64,000 bases of DNA from Monodelphis domestica. Lineage: Eukaryota; Chordata; Mammalia; Didelphimorphia; Didelphidae. Numbering within the stretch: the stretch's first letter is position 1; every line of letters starts with the position of its first letter. Below are positions 49,229 through 60,694 of the stretch, piece after piece. The stretch covers positions 181,048,697 through 181,112,696 of the forward strand of contig NC_077228.1 of the NCBI RefSeq assembly GCF_027887165.1, written 5' to 3'. The position numbers and the translations under genes are program-made. The notes under the pieces were generated by a model, which was given only the letters and a program-made list of their open reading frames with translations, had not been told where the DNA came from and did not search any database.

Positions 49229-49749
49229 GACTATGGAGTCATGGTGGATGCTAGGATATTTTTGCCTAAAGTCTTAAACTAAAATGGAATAGGGAAAGAA
49301 GAAAACCCCCATGAAAGTACAGTGTAGGAATACAGTTGAGATACCTAGAAATTAATAGAAAACAAAATTTTAAAAATAAGCTAATAATAAAACTCATTAC
49401 TTTAAATATTAACACAAATTCACAAGAACTAGATTGAAGCAAATTTGACTTTTTAAGGTATCACTTAAGCTTGATGGGATGATATCTATGACTAAAAATA
49501 TGTATACTTTATTCAAAAGAAATAGGAGAGGTAAAGGTATACTGTAAAGCAGAAAAGCACTGTGTAATATAAAAAGATATATTAATGTAAGGAAATTCAG
49601 GAAACAAGAAGTCATGGGGAGAGCATTAGGATAGAAATCAACAAAGGAGGAAACAAGAAATATTTTATGGGAGCGCTCTAGAGATCACATGTATAAAAAG
49701 AGTAAATAGAGGAGTTTGGGAAAATGACAGACATTGCTATCTGGGCATT
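49229..49749. other. RNF43 intron, nothing recognised
   Basis: AT-rich intron with no named repeat. Confidence 0.5.
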
Positions 49750-49980
49750 GATGATAATTAAAAACTCAGATTTATCACATATGCTTTCTCATTTGATCCT
49801 AATAACTACTCTATAAGGTAAATAACATGGATATAATTATACCCATTTTATAAATGAGAAAAATAAAACAGGTTAAATAACCTCCCAAGTTACATAGCTA
49901 GTATCTGAGTTAGAATTTGAATCCAGATTTTTCTTGACTCCAACTTCCATATTCTAATATTGTCATGCAACTTACTGAGC
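49750..49980 (-). repeat. MIR-type SINE, antisense
   Basis: 'ctttctcatttgatcctaat', 'cccattttataaatgagaaa' and 'agttacatagctagtatctg' are complement MIR motifs. Confidence 0.75.
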
Positions 49981-50050
49981 CTTTTCTCTTCTAAAAGCAG
50001 AGCAATTAAGACATTTTTGACCTATCTAAATAAACTGTATCCTTGGGTAT

Positions 50051-50278
50051 TTTTTTAAACCCATATCTTCTGTCTTAGAATCAATATTGTGTATTTGTTC
50101 CAAGGCAGATGAACAGTAAGGACTTAGCAATGGGGTTTAGTGACTTGCCCAGGGCCACCCAACTAGAAATGTTTGAGACCAGATTTGAACCCAGGTCCTC
50201 CCATCTCTAGGCCTGGCTCTCAATTCACTGATCCATCTAGTTGTGTGCCCTCTCTCCTTGCCACCACCCCCCTCCCCC
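50051..50278 (-). mobile_element. WSINE1/SINE1_MD-type CORE-SINE with extra 5' sequence
   Basis: Complement CORE-SINE. Flanking 12-mers ATCCTTGGGTAT (50039-50050) and ATCCTTAGGTAT (50279-50290) differ at one base. About 28 C-rich bases (50251-50278) lie between the SINE head and the right duplication, so they appear to have been inserted with the element. Confidence 0.85.
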
Positions 50279-50290
50279 ATCCTTAGGTAT

Positions 50291-50840
50291 TTGAAAAGAA
50301 TGGTATATGTGATTGCTGAGCCACTCTCAGTGATCTTTGGAATATTACATGGAACTGGAAAATACTATCAGCTTGGAGAAGAATAAGTGTTATGATTTTC
50401 AAATAAAGAAGACTAGAAGCCATTGAACTTGATTTTACTTACTAGGAAAATCATAGCATGAATATGGTTGGTGAACCTCTAGAAAAAGGAAGCAGTGATT
50501 ATAAAGAGCCAAGATGTTTAATACAAAATCATGTTGTGACAAAATACCTCATTTCCTTTTTGGACAGGTTTCCTAGACTAATTTATTCAGGCAATAGAAT
50601 AGACTTCATATACCTCGATTTTCTTAGGGCATTTGATAAAGTCTTTTATTAGTTTTGAAGTGATGGAAACATATGGACTACAGAAGCTAGATAATTCTTA
50701 GTGGATTCAGAATGGGATGAATTGCTTAACCAAAAGAGTGGTCATTAATGTCATTTTGGGAATTTGATCTATGTTGACTCTGTGGCATTCAGTGTTTTTT
50801 GTCATGCCTTGAATAAAGATAGAAGAAATGAAATTCTTAT
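50291..50840 (+). mobile_element. L3/CR1 LINE fragment, reverse-transcriptase region
   Basis: The frame at 50458-50652 ends FIYLDFLRAFDKVFY, the CR1/L3 reverse-transcriptase signature (YLDFxKAFD). Downstream 'gtggattcagaatgggatga' and 'agagtggtcattaatgtcat' continue in L3 order. Otherwise decayed. Confidence 0.75.
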
Positions 50841-50894
50841 CTTTTAAATTAAGTCAAATTTCTTCCAGTTGTCAAAAAATCTACTTTCTCTTTT

Positions 50895-51801
50895 GTGACA
50901 AGGAAATCACTTTAAAAGACTGATATATATTAATTAAAGGTCGCCAAGGAATTCAGCTATGTAATTCCTTAATGAAAACTCAAGTCAGCAGTTAACCTTT
51001 TATGGAGTTTAATTACAAACAGGAGGAAGAAAGGTATTAGAGAGAGAGAGAGAGAGAGAGAAGGGAATAGGGCTTAAATACCCCCTCTGTTTAGGCTGGG
51101 CCAAAAGGCCCAAGCCCTTAGATAGCTGAGGCAAAGAAAAGAGATCAGTCCCTATCACTCATGTGACCAAAATGGAGAAACAGTCTCAGGGGCCTCCACC
51201 TCCAGCTTCCTTCAGAGCAAGCTTCTCAGGGCACAACCTCTCAGAGCAAAACCTCTCCAACCTCCCTAGTCCTCAGACCCCTCTATCTTTAAGGAAACCA
51301 TCCAAGTTCCCTCCCCTCAGTTCTCACATCTACCAATCACTGTCTATGTCTTCCCTGTGCCAATGGTGGCTCTAGCTGAACCCAGGACCGCCCAGAGGTC
51401 TGTGGCTTTGCACATGTCTGTTGAAGGTCATATTCTCAAATAATTAAATCTTGATCCTTTGCTGCAGCCCTTCCTAAATCCTGCTACCCTGAGTAGGGTG
51501 GAGATTGGGAGTTCCAAGACCTGGTTCTGTCATTCCAAGTATCTCTATTGTATCAATTCTAAAATCAATCATGACTCAAAGAAATTCCTGTTCTATGCTT
51601 AAGCATAGGTCAAAGCCCTTTCCATTGTTCAGCAAAAGGTTTCTGTCCTAAAGTAATCTTAAGTAGGGAGGAGAAGGACCCTCCCATACCAAGGAGGGGT
51701 TCACATTCCAATAGACTATCAGTAGGAAATTTTTCAAGTATGAAATTTCCCAATGGTGAAATTTCCAACATTTATAAGTCTAAGAAATTTTAAGGTTTAC
51801 A
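50895..51801 (-). mobile_element. Solo LTR of an endogenous retrovirus
   Basis: Fossil LTR read on the minus strand, about 0.9 kb. It shows a TATA-like GTATTTAAGCC, a polyadenylation-type region ATTAAACTCCATAAAAG and the GGCGACC motif near its 3' end. Limits are uncertain by about 30 bp at each side (an inner alternative is 50921-51770), and no clear flanking duplication was found. No internal retroviral genes are present. A (GA)n run (51039-51060) lies within it. Likely marsupial-specific and of middle age. Confidence 0.72.
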
Positions 51802-52600
51802 CTTTCTCCTACTTCCCCGTCATCCCCTGGAATAGAAAAAAAAATCCTTGTTAACCAAATAGATATAGTCAAGTCAATCAAATGCTCATTTCCTTGCATA
51901 CCAGTATGGCACAAGTCTCTCCAGGCTTCTCTGAAAATCCCCCCTTCATTGTTTTTTACAACACAGTAAGTAGTATTCCATTATGTTCATAAAATATTTT
52001 TTCAGCTATTCCTCAATTGATGGCACCCCCTTGCCATCACAAAAACATCTGCTATACACGTTTTTCTTCCTTCTTTGGTCTCTTTAGGGTATAGGCCTAG
52101 CAGTACTATTGCTGCATCAAAAGTCACAGTTTAATAGAGTTTTGGACATAATTCTAAATTGTTTTCTAGAATGACTGGACCAATTAATAGCTCCTAGAAT
52201 ACTGCAGTAATGCATCTTTTTTGGGGGGAAGGTCATCTTTGCCAAACTGATGGGTGTGAGATAAAAAACATTATAATTGCTTTAACTTAGAAATATCTAA
52301 TTATTACTGGTTTAGATTTTTTAAAAATATGGCTATTGATACCTTGAATTTCTTCCCTTAAAAACTACCTTTGCATATCTTTTGACCATTTATCAATTAG
52401 TCTTACACATTTGAATCCATTTCTTATATATTTTAGAAATGAGACTTTCAATCAGAGAAACTTGCTATATAGATTTTTTTTCCTGTTCAACTGTTTTCCT
52501 TTTAATTTTAGCTTCATTGGCTTTGATTGTATAAAAACTTTAAAATTTGGGCATGGTAGAACTTTGTTTTATGTAACCAAATATGTTCTTAAGTAAGTTA
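51802..52600 (-). mobile_element. Old L1, antisense
   Basis: 'agtattccattatgttcata', 'ctattcctcaattgatggca', 'ttttgaccatttatcaatta', 'tcagagaaacttgctatata' are complement L1 motifs. It is 5'-ward contiguous with the next L1 stretch, so one element may be split. Confidence 0.75.
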
Positions 52601-52779
52601 AAAAGGTCTGAATAATAGTGAAACCCATTATTTAATAATTATTTCTTATAAGAGCATAACTAGATACTGCAAATTTTCTTAGGCTTATCAGAGCTACAGG
52701 TATCAGTCCTCTTGTGTTTTGGGGCCATTATTAATAAATAAATAGCTTTAATGAAACAATTATTGTTCAAATGATATGC

Positions 52780-52945
52780 TCTGATGTGGATATGACTTGT
52801 TACAAGGAAGAACTCCAGACAAAGATTGATAAAGGAGCTAATGTTTGGGGTAAAATAATGAAATGGCTCACACTGATGCTACTCAGAGAGAGAATGGGCA
52901 AACTGCTGATTGGGAAAATATTGTGGATTTAATTTAAAATTTTTA
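52780..52945. repeat. Unassigned repeat sharing its end with 39595-39655
   Basis: The end GGAAAATATTGTGGATTTAA plus TTTAAAA matches the earlier block. It sits between two antisense L1 stretches. Confidence 0.5.
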
Positions 52946-52949
52946 TTTT

Positions 52950-53790
52950 ACATTTTTCTGCCTTTTTTTGATTGCCAATCATATATACCTATATTTGTGT
53001 GTTGAGTTTGTGTAAAACAAGGTTCTATTGTATTATCAAAATTAACTGTTTTTTGTTTTCTGTAATTCATTCTATCCTTTGTTTGTTCATGAATTTTTGT
53101 CTGGCTCATTGATCTGTTCTGTCCTCCTCTAATTTGATTATGATGTCACTCTTTATTTCTAAAGCATTTATCCATTTAGAGCTAATTTTGGCATGGTGTG
53201 AGATATGGGCCTATACTTGGTTTCTGTCAGATAACTTACTAATTTTCTCAGAAGTTTTTTGTCAAATTGTGATTCCTTATCTCAGTATCTAGGATCTTGG
53301 GTTTATCTATGCTTTTCTGTTTGCTTTCTGTGTACCTAATTTGTTTCCTGAATTGATTTCTCTATTTCTCAGCCAGAACCAAATTATTTTGATTATTATT
53401 GTTTTGTATCCAGTATAGGTAAGTTCACTTCCTTCCCACCTTTCCCCATTATTTCACTTAAGATTCTTAACCTTTGGTTCTTTCAATGCAGTTGAATATT
53501 TGCAATTAATATTTCTTCAATTATTTAGGTCTATATTTCTATTGAGTACTTTGTAGTTGTATTCATATAGTTTGTTACATGTTTTGGGGGGAGGTGTATC
53601 TTATTAGTAGGTAAACTCCCAAGTATTTTTAGTGCATTCTGCAGTTATTTTAAATGTAATTTCTCTATCACTTCCTTTATAATTTTGTTGGTAATACACA
53701 GAAATATTGATGATATATATATGGTTTTATTTTAAATCTTGAAATTTTGCTGAAATTATTGTTCCAAATGATGACATTCTTTACATGTTT
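52950..53790 (-). mobile_element. Old L1, antisense
   Basis: 'catttagagctaattttggc', 'gagatatgggcctatacttg' and 'gttttgtatccagtataggt' match the complement of L1 ORF2. Probably the same element as 51802-52600. Confidence 0.7.
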
Positions 53791-53924
53791 CTAGATGACT
53801 CAAAGCTGGGAGGGTTAATTTTAAGTACTTGGATAACAGAAATAGAATTTTAAAAAAAGATCATGACAGACTAGAATATTGAATTGAATCTAATTATTTG
53901 AAATTTAGTAAGAATAAATGTTAA

Positions 53925-54113
53925 GGGGGCAGCTGGGTACTCCAGTAGATTGAGAGTCAGGTCTAGAGATGGGAGGTCCTAGGTTCAAATCTGGCCTCAA
54001 ACACTTCTCAGCTGTGTGACCCTGGACAAGTCACTTGACCCCCATTGCCTAGCCCTTACCACGCTTCTGCCTTGGAGCCAATATACAGTATTGGTAAGGG
54101 TTTAAAAAAAAAA
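53925..54113 (+). mobile_element. WSINE1/SINE1_MD-type CORE-SINE
   Basis: Begins GGGGGCAGCTGGGTACTCCA, with a short internal deletion near its 3' end relative to the 7125 copy, and ends in poly(A). Flanking 14-mers AGAATAAATGTTAA (53911-53924) and AGAACAAATGTTAA (54114-54127) differ at one base. Confidence 0.93.
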
Positions 54114-54524
54114 AGAACAAATGTTAACTTTTACACTTTTACACTGAAAAAAAAAACTAACTTCACTAGTACAGGATGGGAGAGGCATGGTTTTAATTAA
54201 TAGTTTGTCTGAAAAAGATTTGGGGATTTTAGTGTGTGCTGCAGGTTTAGTATGAGTCAGCAGTGTGATGTGGAACCAAAAAAACTTAATGCAACCTTAG
54301 GCTGAATTGAAAGAGGCATAGCTTCCAGGAATAATGAGGGTATAGCCCTTGTTAGACCACATCTGCAGTATTGTATTTAGTTTAAGAACAATATTGATTA
54401 TGTTGGAGACAATTCAGAGGAAGGCAAGCAAGATGGAGAAAAGTCACAAATTCATGTTATATGAAGATATTTGAAGGAGCTTGGGAATATTTAGCTTGAG
54501 AAAGAGAAGGCTTGGTATTAGCTG

Positions 54525-54747
54525 GTGGGAGTGGCAGAATGGTTCAGTGTATAAAGCCTGGGCTTGTAGTCAGGAAGACCTGAGTTCAAGTGTGACCTTA
54601 GACATTAGCTCTATGACCCTGGACGAGCCACTTAGCTTCTGTTTGCCTTAATCCACCAGATAAAGAAATGGTAAATCATTCCAATATCCTTGCTAAGATC
54701 CATGGGGTCAGGAAGAATCATACACAGCTGAATGACTGAACAACGTT
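54525..54747 (+). mobile_element. MAR1-type CORE-SINE, full length
   Basis: 'ggcagaatggttcagtgtat', 'agtcaggaagacctgagttc', 'gaatgactgaacaac' run in MAR1 order. Nested in L3. Confidence 0.85.
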
Positions 54748-55025
54748 TGAAGAAAGATGTCATGTGGAAAAGAGATTAGGCTTGGTTTACTTAGCTAGAA
54801 CTAGAAATAATGGCTAGAAGTTGCAAAGAGGCAACCATTTCTTGATAACAAGAGTTGTCCAAAAGTAAAAAGGGCTACCTTAGGAAGATAGCGAGTGCCT
54901 TTGCACTTGTGTTCTTTAAACAAAAACTGAGTGACTACTTGTCAAGTATGTTGTAGATAAGATTCTTTCTCAGATATAGCTTGGATTAGCTGATATCTGA
55001 GGTGCTTTCTGACTCTGAAATCCTA

Positions 55026-55800
55026 TTGTGCAAAGATGAAAAAAGATACAGTCCCTGCCGTTAAGGAATTTACAGTCTAGTTTGGGATCATAGGGGTAGA
55101 ATGAAAGTAGGTATATTGATGAATCTGACGCAAGGTAAAATGTGATAAGGATCAAGATTTCAGGAAAAAATGTTATAAAAATTTTGGGAAGGGAATTTAC
55201 TTTTCCCCTGCAGAATCCAGGATGGCTTTATGAAAGAGGTGGCATCTGAGCTTAGCTTTGAAGGGAGAGACTTCACAAGTAGAGATGTGCAAGGAGTACC
55301 TTCCAGACACAGGGGCCCACCTCTGTGAATACAGAGGTAAGAGAGAGCTAAACAAGACCAGACAATAATAAGTAATTCAGTTTGGCTGGAATGTTGAGTA
55401 TGTAAAGGTGAGTAGGTTGAATTGTCTGGAAAGGTAGATTACAATTGGTTGTTGAGAATATTAAATATCAGGCTAAAAGAGGTTATATATTATCCTAAAG
55501 ACAATATTGAATCACTGAATGTTTTTGAGCAGAGAAGTTACATGTTTAGGTCTGTGCACTGAGAAGATTATTTGGCAGTTATTTGAAGGACAGGAGAAGG
55601 TAGAGACAAGAGACAGGCAAAGCAGTTAAAGCAGGTAGTAATAGGGACATTAAGATATTAGAACTTAAAACTGCACAAAGACTTTTGGGACTTGGTATAA
55701 GACTAGGTATAAAGTAAGGATGGTCTGAATTCTTAGGGGGAAAAGGGAGTAGTGGAGAAAGGAAGATCAGTATAAAATAATATTTAGTCATAAAAAGTAG
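55026..55800 (-). mobile_element. L2 LINE 3' half, antisense
   Basis: 'tacagtccctgccgttaagg', 'ggcatctgagcttagctttg' and 'gagcagagaagttacatgtt' are the complement of L2 distal ORF2/3' sequence. The 5' side fades out after about 55660. Confidence 0.72.
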
Positions 55801-55899
55801 AAGGAAGCTTAAGATTGAATGTTTAGGGTGTGATTGACAATCTTCTTAACTGTTAACTTAAAACTGGGCAAAGATTATAGAGCTATGATACTCAGTTCA

Positions 55900-56725
55900 A
55901 TTTAACATTTGTTAAGAGCTTATTAAAAGTACAAAATAATTTGCTGATCACAGAGATGAAAGAGGATACAATCTCTGCTTGCAAGGAACTCATAGTCTAT
56001 TTGTTAAGATTGGAGAGTAAAGTAGACTGCAGTTAACATGCAATACTTATATAATACAGTATATGAAACATGAGAGATTTAAGGAGAGAACACATCTGAC
56101 TGTGGGATCAGAGAAAACCAAATGTAAAAAGGAGTGTCTCAACTGAATTTTAAAGAAAAAGATTTTAACAAGCAGAGGTGTGGAAAGGAGTACCTTCTGG
56201 TAATAGGAAATAAATAGAAGGAAGAGAAGAACAGGATTGAGGAACAGCAAAGAGTCTAGTTTGTTCAGACTATGAGAGTATGTGAAGAGAAATATTCTGT
56301 ATCATAATCAGCCAGGAAAAACAGATTGGAATGATGTTACATACGGTACATAAATATCAGATTAAGGAATTTTTATTTTATCCTGTAATCAATAGAGAAC
56401 AGCTGAAAATTTTTGAGTAGGAAAGTGACATGATTAGACCTTTGCATTAAGATAATTATTTTTGGCAGCAGAGTGAAAGGTAAATTAGAGAAAAAGTATA
56501 TTGGGAAACAGAAAATGACTAGTGCAAAGCAGAGTGCTCTGTGTGTGAGGAACAGAGTTCAAGGAAGGGGGAATAATATATATCAAGGCTGGAAGGATAA
56601 ATTGGGACCAAGTTGTATTTGGTTTTAAATGCCAAATAGAGAATTATCTTTTATCCTAGAATATGAGTAGGAGTGTAATGTGGTCAGATGTGTGCTTAAT
56701 CATTTGGCAGCCATATCGGAACCAG
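55900..56725 (-). mobile_element. L2 LINE, antisense, first segment
   Basis: 'gttcaatttaacatttgtta', 'aggatacaatctctgcttgc', 'gagtaggaaagtgacatgat' and 'aatgtggtcagatgtgtgct'. It continues after the L1 insertion at 59063. Confidence 0.72.
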
Positions 56726-56744
56726 CCCATTCCTATCAAAAACA

Positions 56745-59062
56745 CTAGAAAGCATAGGAATAAAAGGGCCTTTCTTCAAAATAATAAGTAGTATTTATTT
56801 AAAACCAGCAGCAAGTATCTGCTATGGGGATAAGTTAGAAACCTTCCCAATAAGAGCAGAAGTGAAGCATGGATGCCCATTATCACCACTATTATTTAAA
56901 ATAGTACTAGAAATGCTAGTGGTATCAATTAGAGAAGAAAAATAAACTGAAGGAATTAAAGTAGGCAATGAGAAAACTAAACTATCATTCTTTGTAGATG
57001 AAATGATGGTATACTCAGAGAATCCTAGAAGATCGATTAAAATTAGCTCATGGAAATAATAACTTTAGCAAAGTTGCAGGATACAAAATAAATCCATGTA
57101 AATCATCAGCATTTGTATATATTTCCAACAAAAATCAGCAGCAAGAGTTAGAAAGAGGAACTCAGAGTCACTCTAGATAATATAAAATATTTGGGAATTT
57201 ATCTGCCAAGGCAAACACAGGAATTATATGAACATAATTACAAAACACTTTTCACTCAAATAAAACTAGGTCTAACAATTGGAAAAACATTAATTGCTTA
57301 TGGGCAGGCTGAACTAATATAATAAAAATGACAAGCCTACCTAAATTAATTTACTTATTCAGTGCCATACCTATCAAACTACCAAAGAACTATTTTACAG
57401 AACTAGAAAAAATAACAAAATTCATCTGGAAGAACAAAAGATCAAGAATATCAAGGGAACTAATGGAAAAAAATGTGATGGATAGAGTCTTAGTAGTACC
57501 AGATCTTAAATAATACTATAAAGCAATGATCATCAAAACAATTTGGTTTTGATTAAGAGATAGAAGGAGAAATCAAAGGACTAGACTAGGGGTAAATGAC
57601 CTCAGCAATCTAGTGTTTGGTGAACCCAAAGATCCCAGCTTTTGGGATAAAAACTCACTATTTGACAAAAACTGCTGAGAAAACTGGGAAACAGTATGGC
57701 AAAAATTAGGTTTAAATCAATATTTCACACCCTATACCAAGATAAGTTCAAAATGGGTATATGACTTAAAATATACAGAATGATATTATAAGTAAATTAG
57801 ATAAACATAGAATAATCTACCTATTAGATCTATGGAGAAGGGAAGCATTTAAGACCAAACAAGAGATAGAGAATATTACAAGATGTAAAATGAATAATTT
57901 TGATAATTTAAACAAAACCAATTCAATCCAAATTGGAAGGGAAGCAACAAACTGAGGAAAAAATTAGAATAAATTTCTCTAATAAAAGTCTCATTTCTCA
58001 AATATATAAAGAATTAAATCAAATGTATAAGAAACCAAGACATTCCCCAGTTGACAAATGGTCAAAGGAGATGAATAGGCAGTTCTCAGAGGAAGAAATT
58101 GAAGCTATCGTTAATCATATAAAAAAAGGTCCTAAATCCCTCTTGATTAGAGAAATACAAATCAAAACAACTCTGAGGTACCACCTTACATCTAGCAGAT
58201 TGGCCTATATGACAGTAAAGAAAATTAATAAATAGTAGAGGGACTGTGACAAAATTGATATACTAATACATTGCTGGTGGTGTTGTGAATTGATCCAAAC
58301 ATTCTGGAAGGTAATTTGGAATTATACTCAAAGTGTTTTAAAAGAATGCATGCCCTTTGATCTAGCAATACCACTACTAGTTCTGTATCCCAAAGAGATT
58401 AAAAAAAAAAAAGAATGGATCCGTTTGTACAAAAAATATTTATGGTTGCTCTTTTTGTGGTGGCAAAAAAATGGAAACTGGGAGGATATCCCTCAGTTGG
58501 GGAATGGCTGAACAAATTGTGGTATATGAACTATTGTGCTATAAGGAAAGATGAATTGATGAACTTCTATAAGAACTGGAAAGAACTACATGAAGTGATG
58601 CAGAGTGAAATAAGTAGAACCAGGAGTTCTACTTATACTTATATATATATATATATACTTATACTTATATACACAGTAACTGAAACATTGTGGGGATGAT
58701 CAAATATAACTGACTTTGCTTTTAAAAGCAGTGCAATGATCCAGGACAATCCTGAGGATCTTATAAGAATGTTATCCACATCTAGAGAAAGAACTGTGGG
58801 AGTAGAAATGCAGAAGAAAACATGATTTTTTAATTTTTAATTTTGTTTATTTGGGTATATAGTTTGGGGTTTTGGTTTTATAAGATTAATCTATTACAAA
58901 AATGAACAATATGGAAATATGTTTTGAGTAATAATACATGTATAACCCAGTGGAATTGTCAACTATGGGAGAGGGGAAGGAAGAGGAGAGGGAGACAACA
59001 TGAATCATGTAATCTTGGAAAACTTATGTGTAAATTGGCCATTGGAATAAAATAAAGGGAAA
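56745..59062 (+). mobile_element. 5'-truncated L1 (about 2.3 kb), ORF2 reverse-transcriptase region onward
   Basis: The frames give VKHGCPLSPLLFKIVLEMLV and a degraded active-site region reading FVDEM where L1 has FADDM, then [20 protein letters not shown] and [18 protein letters not shown], and the ORF2 tail PSVGEWLNKLWYMNYCAIRK. Several stops and frameshifts make it dead. A (TA)n expansion lies at 58632-58671. It sits inside an L2 copy, whose halves resume on both sides. Confidence 0.9.
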
Positions 59063-59870
59063 AAAAGAATGGACCAGGAAGGAAGTTGGGAGATCAATTA
59101 GGAGGCCATTACAATAGTCTAAGCAAAAGGTGGTGACCATTTATTGGTCTTGAATTAAGATGACTGAGTAGAGAGAAAGAATCACATGTGAGTTATGTTT
59201 TGGATTTAAGGATAAGAGTTAGCTACTGGTTGGATATATGGGATGATAACACTGAAAGAATAGTGGTACCCTGGACATGACAGAAATAGGGAAATTCCAT
59301 AGAGAGGATGGTCTTGAGGAAAAAAGATAATGAGTTTGGTTATGTTGATTTTGAAATATCTAAAAGGTGATGTAGGCCTAAAACTTAGGAGTGAAACTAT
59401 GGTTGGATATACATGTATGGGAGTCTCTGTATGACAATGATAAATAAAACCTTCAGGAGCTGATGAGGTCACCAAATGAGAGTACAAAGAGAAAAAAACT
59501 CAAACCCCCTTGGGTTTTAGGAGGAGTAGGGTAGGGGATGGTATGTGATATGGTTCATGATCTAGCAAAGATTTCTGTCCAGATAAAAGTAATAAGGACC
59601 TGAATCATGTTGGTAGTAATGTGAGTGGAAGAGACAGCTAGGAGAGATGCTGCAGAGGTAAAATTATTAAGTAAAATTTGGCAACCAACCAATTAGAATC
59701 TGTTTATGAGAAAGAAGAGTAAAAATGTATGTGGTTTTGAGAAAAAGACCAATTTAAAAGCTTAAAAATGCATTAAGACTTTTGGGACTGTATGAGACAA
59801 ATATTGATAAATGCAAGAAGCGATCTAGATGAAAAGTGATAAACTTTCCTTCTTTGAGGAAGTATTCAAA
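59063..59870 (-). mobile_element. L2 LINE, antisense, second segment
   Basis: 'ttaggaggccattacaatag', 'gttagctactggttggatat' and 'tgacagaaatagggaaattc' continue the complement of L2 where 56725 stopped. Confidence 0.75.
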
Positions 59871-59977
59871 TAATGGTAGAAATTCTTTCTTATGCTCCTT
59901 ATGACAGATAAAATATCAAATTACATGGAATCTGGTTAGATATTTTTGTCAGTACAAATAAGCATTTGTATCTAAAG

Positions 59978-60115
59978 CAGTGGTTCACAACCTTTTCAAA
60001 TATAAAGACCCCTTTTAAATACTAAAACATATAGGGACTCCCATAGAAAAATACTTGTATTAATAGTACATTAGTTGATTGAAGATATGTTGTGACAAAA
60101 TATCTATGTATGCAT
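59978..60115. mobile_element. Partial hAT-type MITE
   Basis: Starts CAGTGGTTCACAACCTTT and continues 'aaagaccccttttaaatac', typical of a hAT/Charlie end. The opposite terminus was not found. Confidence 0.55.
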
Positions 60116-60229
60116 GTTAGTCATAAATACCATATCTGCCATACATAAATGCCATAAATACATTTATATACCCCAATATACATACATCCATACACATACA
60201 CATATATATGGAGGAGACTCCTTGAATGA

Positions 60230-60395
60230 AAACAATTTTTTCCAAGGCAGCTGAAGCAGGCACTGTAGTCTTGACTTTTGTCTTGCCATTGGACTTTGTG
60301 CAACTCTGCCTCATTTAAATCCAGTTCACAAACAAGTCAAGAACATTACCTAATGATGTCATTGATCCTCTTAAGAAATGAAGGACAAACAACAA
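60230..60395 (+). repeat. Marsupial retroposon 3' end with ACA-type tail
   Basis: 'actttgtgcaactctgcctc', 'atgatgtcattgatcctctt' and 'aatgaaggacaaacaacaat'. I have met this marsupial repeat end before and suspect an RTE-related origin, but the family is not certain. Confidence 0.45.
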
Positions 60396-60399
60396 TTCT

Positions 60400-60690
60400 G
60401 ATCTCTTTGGGAGTTTAGGCCTAGTGGTATAGTTGGATTAAAGGGTATAAACAGGTTAGCCACATAGCATTGCTAGAACTACCTCTCCCAAAGGAGTAAA
60501 GAAGAAGGAAAAGAACCTACATATACAAATATGTTTATAGCAGCTCATTTCATCATATCTACAAATTGGAAAACTAAGGGACTTTCCTCTCATTGAGGAG
60601 TAGATAAATTGGAGTACATAAATATGATTGAGTATTATTGTACCATGAGAAATAGCAAAATGGACAGAGAAAACTGTGAAGTCAGTTCAT
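60400..60690 (+). mobile_element. L1 fragment with a 5' inversion
   Basis: 60400-60480 is antisense L1 ('ctctttgggagtttaggcct', then 'ggattaaagggtat'), while 60485-60690 is sense L1 from the adjoining part of ORF2 ('acatatacaaatatgtttat', 'gagtattattgtaccatgag'). The two parts meet near the same ORF2 point, as in twin-priming inversions. Confidence 0.65.
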
Positions 60691-60694
60691 CAAT

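Larger units (their letters stand above)
53791..55025 (+). mobile_element. L3/CR1 LINE 3' part with two nested SINEs
   Basis: Sense L3/CR1: 'ttctagatgactcaaagctg', 'agtatgagtcagcagtgtga', 'ttgttagaccacatctgcag', 'aagatgtcatgtggaaaaga'. SINEs at 53925-54113 and 54525-54747 interrupt it. Confidence 0.85.
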
